Notes under the pieces: generated by a model
What the model was told of the DNA's origin: nothing
The model's database searches: none
The model's input: only the letters and a program-made list of their open reading frames with translations
In this document: positions 1 through 13,442 of the stretch, piece by piece
Position numbering within the stretch: position 1 is the first letter of the stretch
Layout: every line of letters begins with the position of its first letter
Made by a program: the position numbers and the translations under genes
Source: Brevipalpus yothersi
Lineage: Eukaryota; Arthropoda; Arachnida; Trombidiformes; Tenuipalpidae
Length of the DNA stretch: 64,000 nt
NCBI GenBank assembly: GCA_003956705.1
Contig: QZCP01000152.1
Span: 1-64,000 of the forward strand
Direction: 5' to 3'

Positions 1-1106
1 TGTAAGGGGAGGCTGATGCTGAGGGAAGGAAGAGGAGGAGGAGAAAACGAGAGCGATTCCTGGAAAAAGATCATTGGAAAGAGATCGCTGATCGTTGATG
101 ATGCTAGCTTGTACTAGAGATTGGAATTGCTTGAAGGCGCTGAAAATCAGGCCACAAAGTGATCTACTATTCTTTAAGCTGATATATCTTGCTCGCTTTT
201 CCAGTCCAATGAAATGCACACACAATGGCTGAGCAGCTTGTTTGCCAGCAAAAGAATGGATGAGAAATCCATCCTCTTCATCGTGTCCTCTTCCGATATC
301 ATCACAATCCAATGAGAGAACAACATAATAGGAAGAAAGAGAGCGAGAAAAGCTTCTGTCGTCTTCTGTCTTCATCTTTCATTCACTTTGCTCTCCCCTA
401 CTCTTCATCTCTTCATCCTCATCTTCTTCTATTTTGTTCTCTCTCTTTTCCTTGTTCTCAGGCCGCTTAATGATTGCGATTCCTGGAAAAATATAGAGGA
501 ATACAAAACTTGTAGAAGAGAGAGAAAGTAAAATGAAAAGTTGACTCTCTCTCTCTCTCTCTTTCTCTTTTGCTTTCTTTTTGGCCAGCTGAGAAGTGAG
601 GCAAAAAAAATTTACGATAAATTTTCTTAAGGCTCTTACTTTCAAAAGTTTTCCTCTCTTCCCATTTTCACCTCTACATTTGCTCCTTTTTCATCTCAAT
701 TTTTCCATCTTCTCTCTCTCTTTCTCTCCCTCTTTGCCTATTCTCTCCTCTTTAGCATCTATCATCCTCTCAACTGATTCTCATCTCAGCAAAAGTTACG
801 AGAATGGCAACACATAAATTGTCCAACTAGAAATCGCTGAGAATACACGGTATATGGTGCCTCATTTCATCCTCTTGATCATCATTACCATTCGAACTTT
901 ATTCTCTCCTCTTCTCAGATATCATGTTTTCATCCCCTTTTATGATCTTGTGAGCCTAGAATATGATGATCATCGTACAATTGTTTTGAAATCATACATG
1001 ATGAACATTCGCTCAATGTTCAATTTTGATGCGGATGATGTGCACTGAGAATTGGCTAGAAAAACAACTTACATAAAGAAGTCGATCTTATAAGTGTATT
1101 CAACTG

Positions 1107-1110
<4 letters not shown>

Positions 1111-1138
<28 letters not shown>
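1111..1138. repeat. (TC)n microsatellite
   Basis: An uninterrupted TC dinucleotide run of about 28 bases in the gene-poor left arm. Confidence 0.95.
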
Positions 1139-1140
<2 letters not shown>

Positions 1141-3604
1141 AAATTTTGTGTACGCCTTCGAATTCCTGAGAAGTGAAAAAAATTTGTTTATTTGCGTGTG
1201 AAAATCTTTGCTAAATAAATTTGTAGGCCTCATCATCATGATCCTGCTGAGTCCCTGGAGAAAAAACACGGAAGCAAAATGCCGATCATTTGGCCCCAAT
1301 ATCGATGTAACTGATGGTAAAAAGGAGAGCAAAAGCACATGAGAAAGAGAGAGGAAACGATTCTCTTATTTAGTAATTCTCTTCCTCTCGAGATGCACAT
1401 CGGAGTGAAGAGACCGATTTCCAAGAAGTACTTTCTGTTTTTCAAGCAATTTACTTGTAATAAGAAGATGAAGTGATGAAGATCGATTTTCGATTGAACC
1501 AGTGGGGTGAACAATTCACTGGAGTGATGATCAGTATTGAACGGAAGTGGATAGACAGATCAGTATGCGCGTACAAGATGAGTTTGTATAGCAATCAGAG
1601 GATAATCTTATTCCGATACTGCGAAAATTCCTTGAGGATTAGGCAGATCAGTTGAAAATTCATTTGTAAGCATGTACCAATTTAGAGTTTCAAAGTTTTT
1701 TGACTCCCACCACTTAATTCGGACTGCCTTTCTATTGCTTATTGAATCGACGGGTTTTCGATAATTAACCAGACAAATTCATACTCTCAGCATAAATGAA
1801 TGATAAAACATGACTCAGATCTAGATTTTAATTGAACAATGTCCAGTATTGTATGTGTAAGAGAGCGTTTCTTAAGTTCAGTAAATTCAGCCTCATTTCT
1901 GGATTGAACATTTCGAGTTGAAAAAGATGGAAAATTGGATATTTTTCGATGAACTTCTTAATTAAAGCACAATTTTGAAAAAAAGTCGTGAGATTCAAAT
2001 AGATATAGGGAATGAGGGAAAAAGTACAATACATAAAGGTGTTATATAATCTCGATATTGGAAAAATTTGGCCGGAACCTTGACTTTAATGATATGGCCA
2101 TGAATCATCATATTTTTTCCGAAAAATGAAAATTTCTTCGACTCTAAGCAAAGACTCTAGGCCAACCAGATTAGAATAGATTAGAATAGAACATGATGGA
2201 CCATGAATGGAGGGAACAAGCTGTAAACTTTTATAATTCCGGATTCCCAGACTAAAACTTTCAAACTTTGCTCATGAAATCGTTGTAGATGGTCTTCAAT
2301 GGGTAATATTAGGAAGAGAGAAGATCGTTCTATCACCCAAACACGAATTTGAATAGCATTATTGCTGTTTCAGATGCTCCAAAGTACACAGTGTACTTTG
2401 AAAATATCGGAACTCTCTAAATCGTTCTCATCGCGTCTATTGTAGATCAAAACACTTTTCTCCTAGAATAAAATAATCTAATTTAAGTTTGTTGCCTAAT
2501 TTCTTGAAATTTAGGAGAATACTTGTAGTCCAATGTCTTTTTTGGACTCAGGCGTTAGAAACTGACTTCTCAAATCCCCTTAGTACATCAAACAGATCTA
2601 GAAACATTTCCTAGTGGCAATATTTGCTCAAAAAAATCTGAATTAACAAAATTTCGCTAAGATTTGTCCTGAAACTTTGAAGTATCCATCAAAACTATGG
2701 CTCAAAATAATACTTCAATCAATTGAAAAATGATGAATTTGGTTAATGGTGCCTTTAAAACAGAATTTAGAACCCTTTCTATAAGTTCAGCGAAAAAAGC
2801 CAATGTTTACTGGCCATTGATACAAATAGATCTTTTTAATTTCAGTATTAACTAATTAAAGTTGAAAGAAGTACTCTTCTGTACTCTTCTTTCAGTAATG
2901 AAACCCTACATTTGATACTAATCATGGCTAAAATATGCATGAATGGGATGTTCATTCATTAGAGAGGCTAATTTAATTGAAAGGATCTCTCTCACTCTCT
3001 CATCTCTTTTCCCACTTCGAGATTCTCTACTTTTATCCTTTCACTCACACAGTTTCCAATAGAGTTTCCCAGAGCGCCAAATATTCCTAACGGAAATTCG
3101 ATAAATAAGTTCTAGTTCATCCTGCATTTACACTGATTCACGATAACCTGTAGCCCCTGGCCACAATCAACCAGTGGAATACATAGAGCATTCACTTTTG
3201 TGCAAATAATAGTGACATAATGAAGTAAACACTTAGCAATTTGGCAGAAAGAAGTGAAAGCAAAAAGGTTTCTCTCTCTCTTTCTCTCTCTTGATTTCAT
3301 TTGATTATGGAAAGCCTACAATCATGAGCCTCTCCTTTTTTTACCTGAACATAAATACATGTCCATTTTGTATGGAGCGAACCGATCAGTAAACAACAAT
3401 AAATCTGCTAAGCCTTGCCGATTCTGATTTACTTATTCAATTTGAGCGATATTTTCTTGCCAAAATTGAATTGTTTCGCTCAATAACTGATGGTATACAC
3501 ACATACACACAAACTACGCAGTACATGGTTTGTTCTGTGGAAATCTGTGAAATTTTAGACCAAGGAAGGAGTGTTTCGTTCACACCTCGAGAGAATTTTA
3601 AAAG

Positions 3605-3607
<3 letters not shown>

Positions 3608-3640
<33 letters not shown>
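3608..3640. repeat. (CT)n microsatellite
   Basis: A CT dinucleotide run of about 33 bases, followed by a short CA-rich stretch. The overlapping open frames on both strands are products of the repeat. Confidence 0.95.
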
Positions 3641-3646
<6 letters not shown>

Positions 3647-4143
3647 CTCACACACACAAGTTAAATTGTAGGCAAATTTTCTCTCTATTCTTTTTAGGTT
3701 TTCGCTTTCATGCCAAGCGATTCTCAACTTTTTCTTCATCTTCCGCCGCTGATGCTTCTCGATTCCGGCAACAAAGCGTCGACTTTGTGGCCTTTTATAC
3801 ATATATGTGTATGTATGTGTGTGGACTTTCTGTAACACAACGAACTGTGTGCAAGCGGCGTATTTTAACTATTTCCGCTATCTGGACACAGCAGCAGATG
3901 TATAAGAAGAGAGAAAGAGAAAGAAAGAGAGGAACAGACGGCAAGCTTGAGCCAAAAATTAGTTTTCTCAACTAATCGGTTTCCGTGTAAAAGTGTCAAC
4001 CAATGTTCATCCTACACATAGAGATGAGATCAGTCAACATGGAGTATCAAGTCTGCTAATCCGTCCGGATAAGTGGATGGATCAAGCGCTTGAGAGAAAC
4101 AGTTATTCCTTCATGGCAGAATTGTCAAAAGCGAGAAAGAGAG

Positions 4144-4149
<6 letters not shown>

Positions 4150-4176
<27 letters not shown>
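4150..4176. repeat. (GA)n microsatellite
   Basis: A GA run of about 27 bases followed directly by a short CT run, so the two together could form a small hairpin. Confidence 0.9.
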
Positions 4177-4178
<2 letters not shown>

Positions 4179-5094
4179 CTCTCTCTTTCTCTCGGCTGAT
4201 TTGTGTTTCCACTCGGTTAGATTTCGAAAAATGATCCATGAAATCGAGAAAACAAATTTAACCAAATGTTCAAGCCCAGATCTCTGGTATGAATCGGAAC
4301 TGAACATTTCTCTCTAGGACACTCACAAGCACGTACAGAACATTAGGCAAGGTAAGCCATGAAATTGTCGTCTTACTCTCAACCTGAACATTGAGGCAAG
4401 AAGGAATGCTCATCTCTTTCTCTCTCTCCTTCTCATATGAGATGTTCGTCTTCCCATGCCTCTTTGTTCCGTGTGTCCTGAGAAAAAAACTTCGCAAGTC
4501 TCACCCAAAAGTCCATATGCGTGTATGTGAATGTGTGTGTGTGTATTGTTCGTGGACTGTGATATCCGTTCAGATATATCAGAATAGCTGAATGTAAGCT
4601 TTCTCGTGTCCAGGTAAGGTGAGTGCTTAAAATTTTAACCACCAAAAGAAAAAAAGTTTGCCCAAATTCTCTCTCTTTCTCTCTTTCTCTCTCTCTCCAC
4701 ATGCTTCTTGGCACGTAGGTACACGAGGTTGGGGCGTTTACGTTCACATGGGGCTGGGCCCAAGGTTTCCAAGATGGAGCTTCAAGGGCTCCCATAGAGA
4801 AAGAAAGAAAGAAAGAAAGAAAGATGAGAGAGAGAAAAATAAAGGGGCATCGCAATCTTAGCCCTCAGGGCCAGTGTGTGAGTAGAAGAAAGCTATTATG
4901 GGATCCGGAAGATGGAAAAGAAGAAGAAGAAGAAGAAGATTGGTTTTAGAGAAGAGCGAGTACTTGTGCTTGTGACCTATTTTAGAGTATCTGTTCACAT
5001 TGTTCTGTTACAATTTTCAAGTTTCCATGTCAGAATGGGAAGGGAATTGATGAGGTTGAGAGAAAAAAGAAAATAGTGAGCACACACATTGTCA

Positions 5095-5099
<5 letters not shown>

Positions 5100-5159
<60 letters not shown>
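5100..5159. repeat. Long (TC)n microsatellite
   Basis: A pure TC tract of about 60 bases, one of the longest in the window. The overlapping open frames consist of Ser-Leu or Arg-Glu repeats and are not genes. Confidence 0.97.
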
Positions 5160-5163
<4 letters not shown>

Positions 5164-6321
5164 CACTGGTCATCGGAGATTGGACTTGGATGGCCTGCTG
5201 GACATGGACAGAGAGAAGAGAGCCAGGAAGCGTGCGGCCGCGAAAAATGATCGGCTGAGAGTGCATGGCTAATGTTACTCAAATTGGGAAGAGAGAGATG
5301 GAGAGACAGAGAAAAGGATTGGCTTTGGAATATTTGCTGAAGGAGGGGAGAGGGTCAAAATCATCTGAACTAAGCGGACCGAAAATTATTAGGACTATCC
5401 AGGAGAAGGACAGCGTGCACACGAGGACCTTTGGCCTCTCACGCTTTATGCATTGAGGCGGATTTTCATGCCATTTTAGAGTTGTTTATAGTGAAAATCA
5501 ATGGACTGTAGGGGCCTCATCGAACTTGTATGATGATGATCATGGAGAGAGGACTCTCATTTGGCCACTCGCCTTATCTCCACACCAATAAGCTTCTCAA
5601 CACGGAAATCGAATCGACTAGAGATGGACCGAGAGCGAGACAAAGAGAGAGAAAGAAAAAAGAATCGATCGATGCTGTCACTTCCCTGAGAGGCTGGAAA
5701 ATCCTCAGAGAAAGTTCGATGATGAGAGCCGATTCGCGATAGAACAATACTGGATGCATACTTTCGTGTCTGTATGTGTAAGTTGTCGAAATCGGTTTCA
5801 TTTTTCCCTTCTTTGTCGGCCTTTCGGAGCAACTTGCTCGCATCAGAGAGCCGATGAATGGACATCGAGCCGGTCAACTTGTCAGGCCAATATGCCGACT
5901 TGTATCATCATCGATTTTTGCGTCTTTCAATTTATTTTACCGGCTGATCTTCGAACGACTAGTGACCTCTGTTAGGTCGATAAATGCCACTTTCTTGCTA
6001 TCGAAAATCGGAGAGAAATTGTATCCCTTTTTCCCTTGAAACTCCTATTCTTCCGATCTGTATTGACCTCACGTTCGTTGATAAGGTTTCAATGATCTAG
6101 CTTATTGAGTACTAATTGAATAGGTTTCCCTATAATCCCGAAGGAATAGTGGCAAAACCTCAGTGAAATTTGGTTCTTATTCAATAGAGAGAATATTGAT
6201 CTCCTACATAGAAATTGAAGTTCAATATCTTTGCAATATTGTGAGGTACTCAAATATTTGGGAAATATTCTCAATCATCGAGCTGTTACTGTTCTAGTGG
6301 GTGTATTGAAGACAACGTTAT

Positions 6322-6344
6322 TGTGTGTGTGTGTGTGTGTGTGT
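6322..6344. repeat. (TG)n microsatellite next to a GA run
   Basis: A TG run of about 23 bases followed within 15 bases by a short GA run. Confidence 0.9.
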
Positions 6345-7439
6345 ATGTGTGTTTGAGAGAGAGAGAGATAAAGAAAGAATATGATTCTCATGAATACTTC
6401 ATTACTTTTGAATCATTCATCCACTCTTTCATCACTTAATCAAGCGAATCATACGAGCGACGACAACATTCTTTGAGCTTCTCTGACCATTCTCTGATAC
6501 CGATTCATTGAATCTCTCATTCTTCGAATATTCTGCGGTGAAAACAGATCAAGCAAAGATTGTTCTGAAAGAATTTGCAATAAACACTGTGTAACTGATT
6601 GTGACATAGGGAATTTCATTTTCATCATTCATTTTCTCAGCCTCACTCCTAGCTTTTCCACCCTTGTCACTATATGCTGCATTCCAATCATGAATATTTC
6701 CGAGTTTCAATGGTTTTGACCAAAGCGATCCGTTATTCTGCAGATTCGAATGACTGCTGGATGATTTGAGTTAGATATTGCCTAAAGATCAAAATTCTTT
6801 TGCCCAATGATCGATTAATGGATACAAATTTGATTGGACCAATTTTTCTAGAGATTTGGGATCAGCACCTGATCATTAAGAGCCTCTTTTGAAGCCTCGC
6901 GGCCTTTTCTTGGAGACGTTTTCCGAGCTCTATACACATCAACATCTGATTTTCCTAAATAGAGCATCTGTTATTAAGATTTTTCATGTGGATTCAAATT
7001 TTCTGAATTGAAAATTACCCCTGCTAAGAAGTTGTACAATTAATCAAAATTGCGGCACAGTCATTTCTTTTTTCCAGAAGTTCTAACCGTGAATTTCCTC
7101 TCTCAACATCAAATCATCAATTAAAGCATGTAAAGCCATTCGTTCGATGTTTTACAGTTTGTTTGAATCCTTCAATTAGATTAGAACTTTTTTCCCAAAG
7201 AAATTGATCTCTTGAGAATTTTCTTTATGATTTTGTCATGCAACATTGAAATCTGATGATTTTTCGGATGTAAATTCAAGGACAAGTAATAAATACATAC
7301 ATACAGAGAAAGTAAAATCTCTATCACCATCATCATTGTGGCTAGAACATTTATGACCACACTCATGAAGAGTGGGTGAGAGGACATTATGACCACATGT
7401 CCGAGTAGTTTGAATAATTTTGGCTTCTCATTTGGGAAC

Positions 7440-8160
7440 TTTTATGACACACGGATGCTCTTTTTTCCTCAATTATCATCAGAATTAGGGTCAAATGTGA
7501 GTTCCTACATTGTATTGACAAAGAATCGAACAACAGAAAGAAAAATTTGGTTTTACTTGGAACAACTTGGAACGTTATGTTACGGTTTTTCTGAGAGAGC
7601 TCATTCAAATTAGCATGTTTCGTGATAACCAACTCGATGAATGAAGTTCTGTCCTAGAATTTATAGCATTGTCCCACTCTTTTTCATTCAGTTTGATCTA
7701 TATTGGACTTTGAAATTTCTAACTTCTCTGAAATACACAAAGTTTCAGTCTTAAAGTCTTTAGAAAAACTAGCGATCTAGCACTTACTCCTCCATTCAAT
7801 ATCCTTCGTTTCCTCTCCTTGTGGAGAAAAATCATCCATGAGATGTTTTTCGAAATTTATTCTTAAAAAATGAACTCTGAGGCATCAAATGAGATTTAAT
7901 AAGAGTTTGTATTACCAAAAAAGTGCATATTATCATTTATTTGCATGGAATCTTGCATTTTTAACACTTCCGGTTTGATGGTGTTTTTATATAAAGAGCT
8001 CAGAGCTTTATTCTTTTCAATTAAATTTTGGATTTAATGCAAAATTTACTGAGTTGTAAGAGTATTCAATTGATTTGAATTCAACTTGCTCAAGAAAAGC
8101 TTCACAGTGGACTCGAAATAGATGTATTTCATTATTTCATTGAGGATCGAATTTTCGAAT
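7440..8160. repeat. Diverged tandem duplication, copy 1
   Basis: This stretch resembles the one that follows it (about 8170-8960) in the same order and orientation. Anchors include the AATTATCATC element at 7471 (matching 8202), a segment on a rising-temperature-like order of TTATGTTACGGTTTTTC (matching TTATGTAACAGTTTTTC near 8307), an AACTCGATGAATG-like element, and AGTATTCAA at 8061 (matching AGTATTCGA at 8854). The offset between copies grows from about 731 to 793 bases, showing accumulated indels. No reading frame is conserved between the copies. The boundaries are approximate. Confidence 0.7.
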
Positions 8161-8169
8161 TTCTAATCT

Positions 8170-8960
8170 ATTTTTCTGTGTTTTTTTGTCCTTATTCTCT
8201 CAATTATCATCAAAATTAGGGCCAAATGCAATTTTCTATCCACTACAGATTGCGTAGAATTCCTATTTTGACTTCACTTAGGAAAATCGGTTAGAACTTT
8301 CATTATGTAACAGTTTTTCTCGGACAATGTTCGATAAACTCTTTTGATTCAACATATTTTGCAGTATTCAACTCAATGAATGCAAGTTTATTCTAGAGCT
8401 CTTTTATTGTTCAACTTGAATAATTTCAATCCATATCGGCTCTTTTTTTATTCGGAGGACTGAAAAAACTGTAGGAATCGAGTTAAATGTCTTCATCGTT
8501 CCACCGATGCTCAAAATCTCCTCACAATTTGGGGTTTTAAATCTCAAATTCCTCTGGAATATACGATATTATGCTCCAAAGCTTGAGAAAACTAGAAATT
8601 CATCACATCCTTCCATTTAATCCTCCTCACTTCCAATTCTTCCTAAAAGGTAGCAATCATCGAAGATTTTTCATTCAAACGTGGAGCTTGAAGCATAAGA
8701 CAAGGAATATATCTACACGGCATCGTCGATTTTTTACAGCTCCAATTCGTAAAACCGTACTTCCGGTCTGAGCATATTTTGATATAAATGGCCTAGAATT
8801 TCATTCTCTTCGTTTAGATTTTGAATTTGATGTGAAGTTCATCAAGGCTTATAAGTATTCGATCAATAAGGATGCAAATTGTTCAGAAAGAGCTCCATAG
8901 TGGGCTCAAAATCAAAGGAAATCAAATTCTTGGCTGTCATTTTTTGAATGTTTGATATTT
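8170..8960. repeat. Diverged tandem duplication, copy 2
   Basis: Second copy of the roughly 0.75-kb unit, with substitutions and indels relative to copy 1. The last shared block is the segment resembling TTCACAGTGGACTCGAAAT of copy 1, read here as CTCCATAGTGGGCTCAAAAT near 8900. I see no terminal inverted repeats, target duplications or transposase remnants, so the unit is not identified as a known mobile element. Confidence 0.7.
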
Positions 8961-11594
8961 TCCTGTAAAACAAGGCACAAAAACGATTTTTTTCGACTTC
9001 TACATCTTAAAATAACTTTTCTTTCAATCTGTCGGCAATTATTTGCTTCGAAGATTCATTTTAGGTCAATTTTAAGCCCTCGAACATCTGTTTTCATTTC
9101 TGAGACTTAGCATCATAAACTTTGATCATTTAGCGTAAGAGTTCATTTTTTTAGAGCAATCAAATCATCAATTAAGACTTCCTCTCCAGTGCAGCTTGAT
9201 CCTCAACTTTGTTGGAGAATGTCTGTCACTATGTTGTTGAATGATTTTGTCCCAACATGTAGATGCCGTGTATATTATTGCAGCTGATCAAATGTGACAT
9301 TTTTAGCAGTTGCAATTCCATTCGAACTAAAATGGCTCTCCTGAGTGGAGGTTCCTCTGATTTAGATTCACGAGCACTGATTTTTTTTCATCCTTCTCTC
9401 TCTCTCTCTCTCTCTTTATTAAGCTTAGTTTATAATCACATTCAATCACATGTCCTCTTTTTTTCCTCCTCATTAGCCCATCATCATCATCATCCAGCGG
9501 CTCAAATGAGGCTCCGTAATTCGCAATTAATTCACTCACACATGTACAGAATCAAACGGTATTTGAGAAAGATGGAAAAAAAGTTTGCTACTTATAATTC
9601 CTCCTCAAAAGAGGAGGAGGTAAAAAAATTCAATAGGAATCCATTTTCCTTTGGAATTAGCTCACTATTTGAGTATATGAACTCATGATCGCATACTATT
9701 TGTACGACCCCGTTAATCAGCTTGAAGTGTGTTTTTTGAACTCTCATTTGGAAGTGTTGTCAAGGTGCAAATTGCCTTGACAATGCATATGGAAAAGTAA
9801 AAAAGGGTTGAATATGACACTTCCGCTCGGAATAGCTTATCCAAAAAATTAGAGCTTCGAATAAATCACGAAATTCTACTTCATTTTTTCCTAGTGAAAC
9901 ATTTTTTTGACATTGTTTATTCATTTTGAATAAAGTTCCATGAGTATGAGCATCTCGGAACTCGCTAGAAGAAAACTTCAATTAGCAATAATCGAGAAAA
10001 GGGTACAAAATCTCAAACATCATGATTTGGAAAGTTTTTACCATGATTTTCGATATAACTGACTTTAAGAGAATACTCAACTTCCACCGCTTTGAAAGTT
10101 CCAAGAAGATAAACTTTTATTTTCTTCTAAGCATGAGATGACTCGTCAGTCCCAAATTATGGACAATGGGGATTATTTGCGGTGTTACCGTTATATCAAG
10201 TGTTAGAAGGTAGCTTCAATCCACCGAAAGCTTTTCACTGTTACATAGAAAACGATCTGGATAAGAGTTGATGTATGTGTATGGATTTAATGGTTTTGAT
10301 ATCCGATCATCGCTCCATCACCATGACCATCATGAGTGGAATAGTCATCAATTTGTGAGACTCGGTCACCAATGCTTTTGCCAGCCATAATTCATTCCCA
10401 GTTTGACCGAGAAGGAAACCTTTTAACATGGCTAGGATTGGTGATAAAAATCACTGAATCAGATCAAATGGCCACCAATTGCTCGAACACATCTTGCTTA
10501 TGATTGTGTGTTCTTCAGCAAATGAGAGACAATTGTATTCGATATCAATGGAGCTTTTCTTGGATATCCAAAAGCTTTCGGTTTAATTTGTTGTATCCGT
10601 GAATTTGATCACCATCACATGTAGTTGAAGAGCAATAGAATATATTTATATCTATTATGATGACCTAAAAAGTTCTAGATTCTATCTCGAGATGCCAAAA
10701 AAGTCGTTCAAAGGATATGGATGATTGGAAAAAGCTAGTAAAAGTTTTTCTCGTAACTTTCTTTGGCGCTCTCGAATAACAGTAATAACTGTTAACTGAA
10801 ATCAGACCAAAACTCAGTGATTAACGGTGAAGTATTCCCAGAGTATTAATGTAAGAACTCTTATACTTACGCTTACATTCGGAATTCGCTTTCGGGCTTT
10901 ATATTCACTTAAAGAGGATCAATCAGATCATGTATTTATCTGATCGTTTTTTGAGACTTGATATGGAGAAATTTTGTTAGCAAGATTCTCTAAATCCTGT
11001 AAAAGAAAGTTTCATACCAATAAAAACGGGCTTCTGAGCCAAATCTTCCTCAGATCTGAGAATTATTGCTTTCACTTTTCTTTCCAAAGGAGATGATCGA
11101 ATATTAATGATACATCGAAATCCTTGAAGGCTATTATTATGCATGTTTGGATGCAAATGTCCAATTCCTTTAGTCATTCCTTCAAGAAGAAATAAACATT
11201 GTTTTATCCCGTTATGTATCGGTTCAGATAGTTCATTTCCATCTCGTGGGTGATTGTTTCTTCTCACATCTCAGAATCATGAAAGACCTATATTCCTAGT
11301 GTTCCATAGAGAGGTGACTGACCTGTTGATCCTCAAGGTGAGAGGAGAGAAAGAGAGAAAGAGAGGTAAAAGTTCAATATCCTCATAAATTAGTTCAGTA
11401 CATTCGTTAGCTTTAGACTATCTGAATGACAAATATATTCCACTTATAAGCCACCCATGTAATGTAGAATATACGAATAATTTCTCACAAAATCATGAAT
11501 AAATATATTTGAATCTTTGCTCAATGGATGAAAAGGAAGAGAAAGACAATAAAGAGAATAAAATTGAGAGATCTTGAAGCCTTGAAAGAGAGAG

Positions 11595-11657
<63 letters not shown>

Positions 11658-13260
11658 AGGAATCTTTTCCGCATCATCCAGTGATGCGGAGGGATTGTCG
11701 AGATGAAAAATGAGGTTCTGAGCATGATGAGTCGAGCGTCGAATGAGCTTTCGTCGTGAGCAATCGTGACTCAAGTGATTGGCTGGAATAGAACAACAGA
11801 ATAAGTTGCGCTTCAAACCGAATCATGTACATACACTAATCGATCCAAGTTTGTTCGCGGTCTCACGAGCGGGCTAAGCTGTGAAATATGTGTATTTGCC
11901 CGAGGAGCCCAACTCGAAACGGGGTTCTCAAAGGGCTGGATCTGAATTTCCATCAAATGTTCTCTCTTACTTTGTGGGAGTTTAGTAATAGTAAGAGAAA
12001 ATGGAAAGAGAAAGAGAAAGATTGAGCGCGTTAAAGACATGCCTGATTGTGGAAGAATTATGGCCACATATGATTGCCATCGGAATCGGAAGGGTTGGCG
12101 TTGGTGGTGATTCCAATGACGATGAATTTCACTGCTGCTTTATTCACGTTCGCAACTCTTTCAAATCTCCAGGCCGATCCACGATCTATTCTTTAGAGCC
12201 CATTAAACTAATAAAAATCCACATAAAAGGAGCACGAAGCTCTTAAATTTCAAGAAGACTTTGATAATCCTTTTCGATTCCCAATTCAAACAGTTACTAT
12301 CGACAGGGAAAGTAGGCTTACTAATTATGCTCTCAAATACTTCATTTTGAAGCTTTGATCATCTTTGCATAATTTTATGGTATTTCTTTGCTGCTTATCC
12401 CATACAAAGTGCGTGAGAGAGTGGGGAAGAGAGTGTGTGTGTGAGTGTAGATGAAAATAGATCCTATCGTTGGAATCATGGAAAGATAAGCCTATATTAT
12501 TTCGTGTCTCACTAGCCTAGAATAGGTGAGATCAGTGGGATGAGATATACTATGAAACAAAGCATAAGTAAAAGCTAAAAGTATACACATGAAACACATT
12601 GTATTTTTTCCCTAATCAGTCAAATCTCACCTTTGAGATAGGCCTAAAAATTGGAGAATTTGATCAATAGATGACTCAGAACTCAATTGTTCTTATCAAT
12701 ATTTTGAGTGGAAACTTTTATCCTGGATTTTTGATGTCTCTCGGCCAGATTGCTGCTGAAGAGAAACCTTCACTTTTATCAGTTTTTCCATGTTCGATGA
12801 AGAAATTGAATATTGCTAGCCATTTTCCCGTCAACTCTCTATCCCAAATGAAAATGATGAATGATCTTCAATTCAATTTTCACACCATCTAGTTCAATCT
12901 GGAAACGAAAAATTCTCTCTAAATTCTTATTTCTCTCTACTCTTATCACGCACACACATTTGAATTCACAGTGATCAAATCGAATGACGGTTCATAAATA
13001 AATAATTTACACCAAATAGCTTGAGAAAAAAGAATTGTGTGCTCAATAAATCATAAGTCTTGAAGTTTAGTTCTCGTTGACTACTACAACAAAAACATCG
13101 CAACTCTAATCCATTATAATTTTCTCAAGCAAGATTGTTCAAAAAATGTTCTAGAAATGTTCACATTCGAACTTGAGCTTGTCGAACTTTTTCGATTTGA
13201 TCTGAAAAATATCGGTCTATACAACGCCATCTGGCAATAGCGTCATAATACTAATCGCCA
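8961..13260. other. Gene-poor spacer upstream of RpL15
   Basis: No recognisable gene or structured RNA. Contents are AT-rich unique sequence, a short CT run near 9395-9415 and the long GA tract at 11600-11655. Open frames of about 75-140 codons occur, but they show no family resemblance and mostly cross simple repeats. The last few hundred bases are presumably the upstream region of RpL15. Confidence 0.6.
11600..11655. repeat. Long (AG)n microsatellite
   Basis: A pure AG tract of about 56 bases, preceded by interrupted GAAA/GAGA sequence from about 11586. Confidence 0.97.
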
Positions 13261-13278
13261 TAACAACGAGCAAAGTTT

Positions 13279-13290
13279 CGCTTCCGTTTC
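13279..13290 (+). promoter_or_regulatory. Probable TCT-type initiator of RpL15
   Basis: The pyrimidine-rich sequence CGCTTCCGTTTC lies about 40 bases before the splice donor of the non-coding first exon. Arthropod ribosomal protein genes characteristically start at such polypyrimidine (TCT) initiators. The exact start base, probably the C at 13281, is inferred from this pattern only. Confidence 0.4.
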
Positions 13291-13442
13291 CGTTAACAAA
13301 ACTCATTTCATTTTGTTGAAGAGGTAAGCTTAAGGAATTGAAAATTTTTACATGTTTATATTGTCTTTTGATTGGTGATTGATTAACTTTTATCATTATT
13401 TTTGATTTGTAGTGTTAAGGGTTTTGTGGTAGAAACGTCAAG

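Larger units (their letters stand above)
1..7430. other. Gene-poor left arm, no supported gene
   Basis: No protein family is recognisable on either strand. Every open frame is short and most run through CT/GA tracts, which give artificial Ser-Leu or Arg-Glu repeats. The stretch holds many simple repeats: CT runs near 544-571, 1111-1138 and 3608-3640, a GA run at 4150-4176, AAAG and GAA runs near 4800-4940, the long CT tract at 5100-5159, and a GT run near 6322-6344. It could be intergenic, or a large intron or UTR of a gene lying outside the window; the sequence does not decide this. Confidence 0.6.

Noticed and set aside
3437..3975. Overlapping open frames on both strands around 3.4-4.0 kb
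   Set aside because: They are carried by a CT microsatellite, show Ser-Leu or Arg-Glu repeats, and have no recognisable domain or splice context.
10977..11267. A 96-codon minus-strand open frame free of simple repeats
   Set aside because: No family resemblance, no neighbouring exon signals, and a length expected by chance in 13 kb of non-coding DNA.
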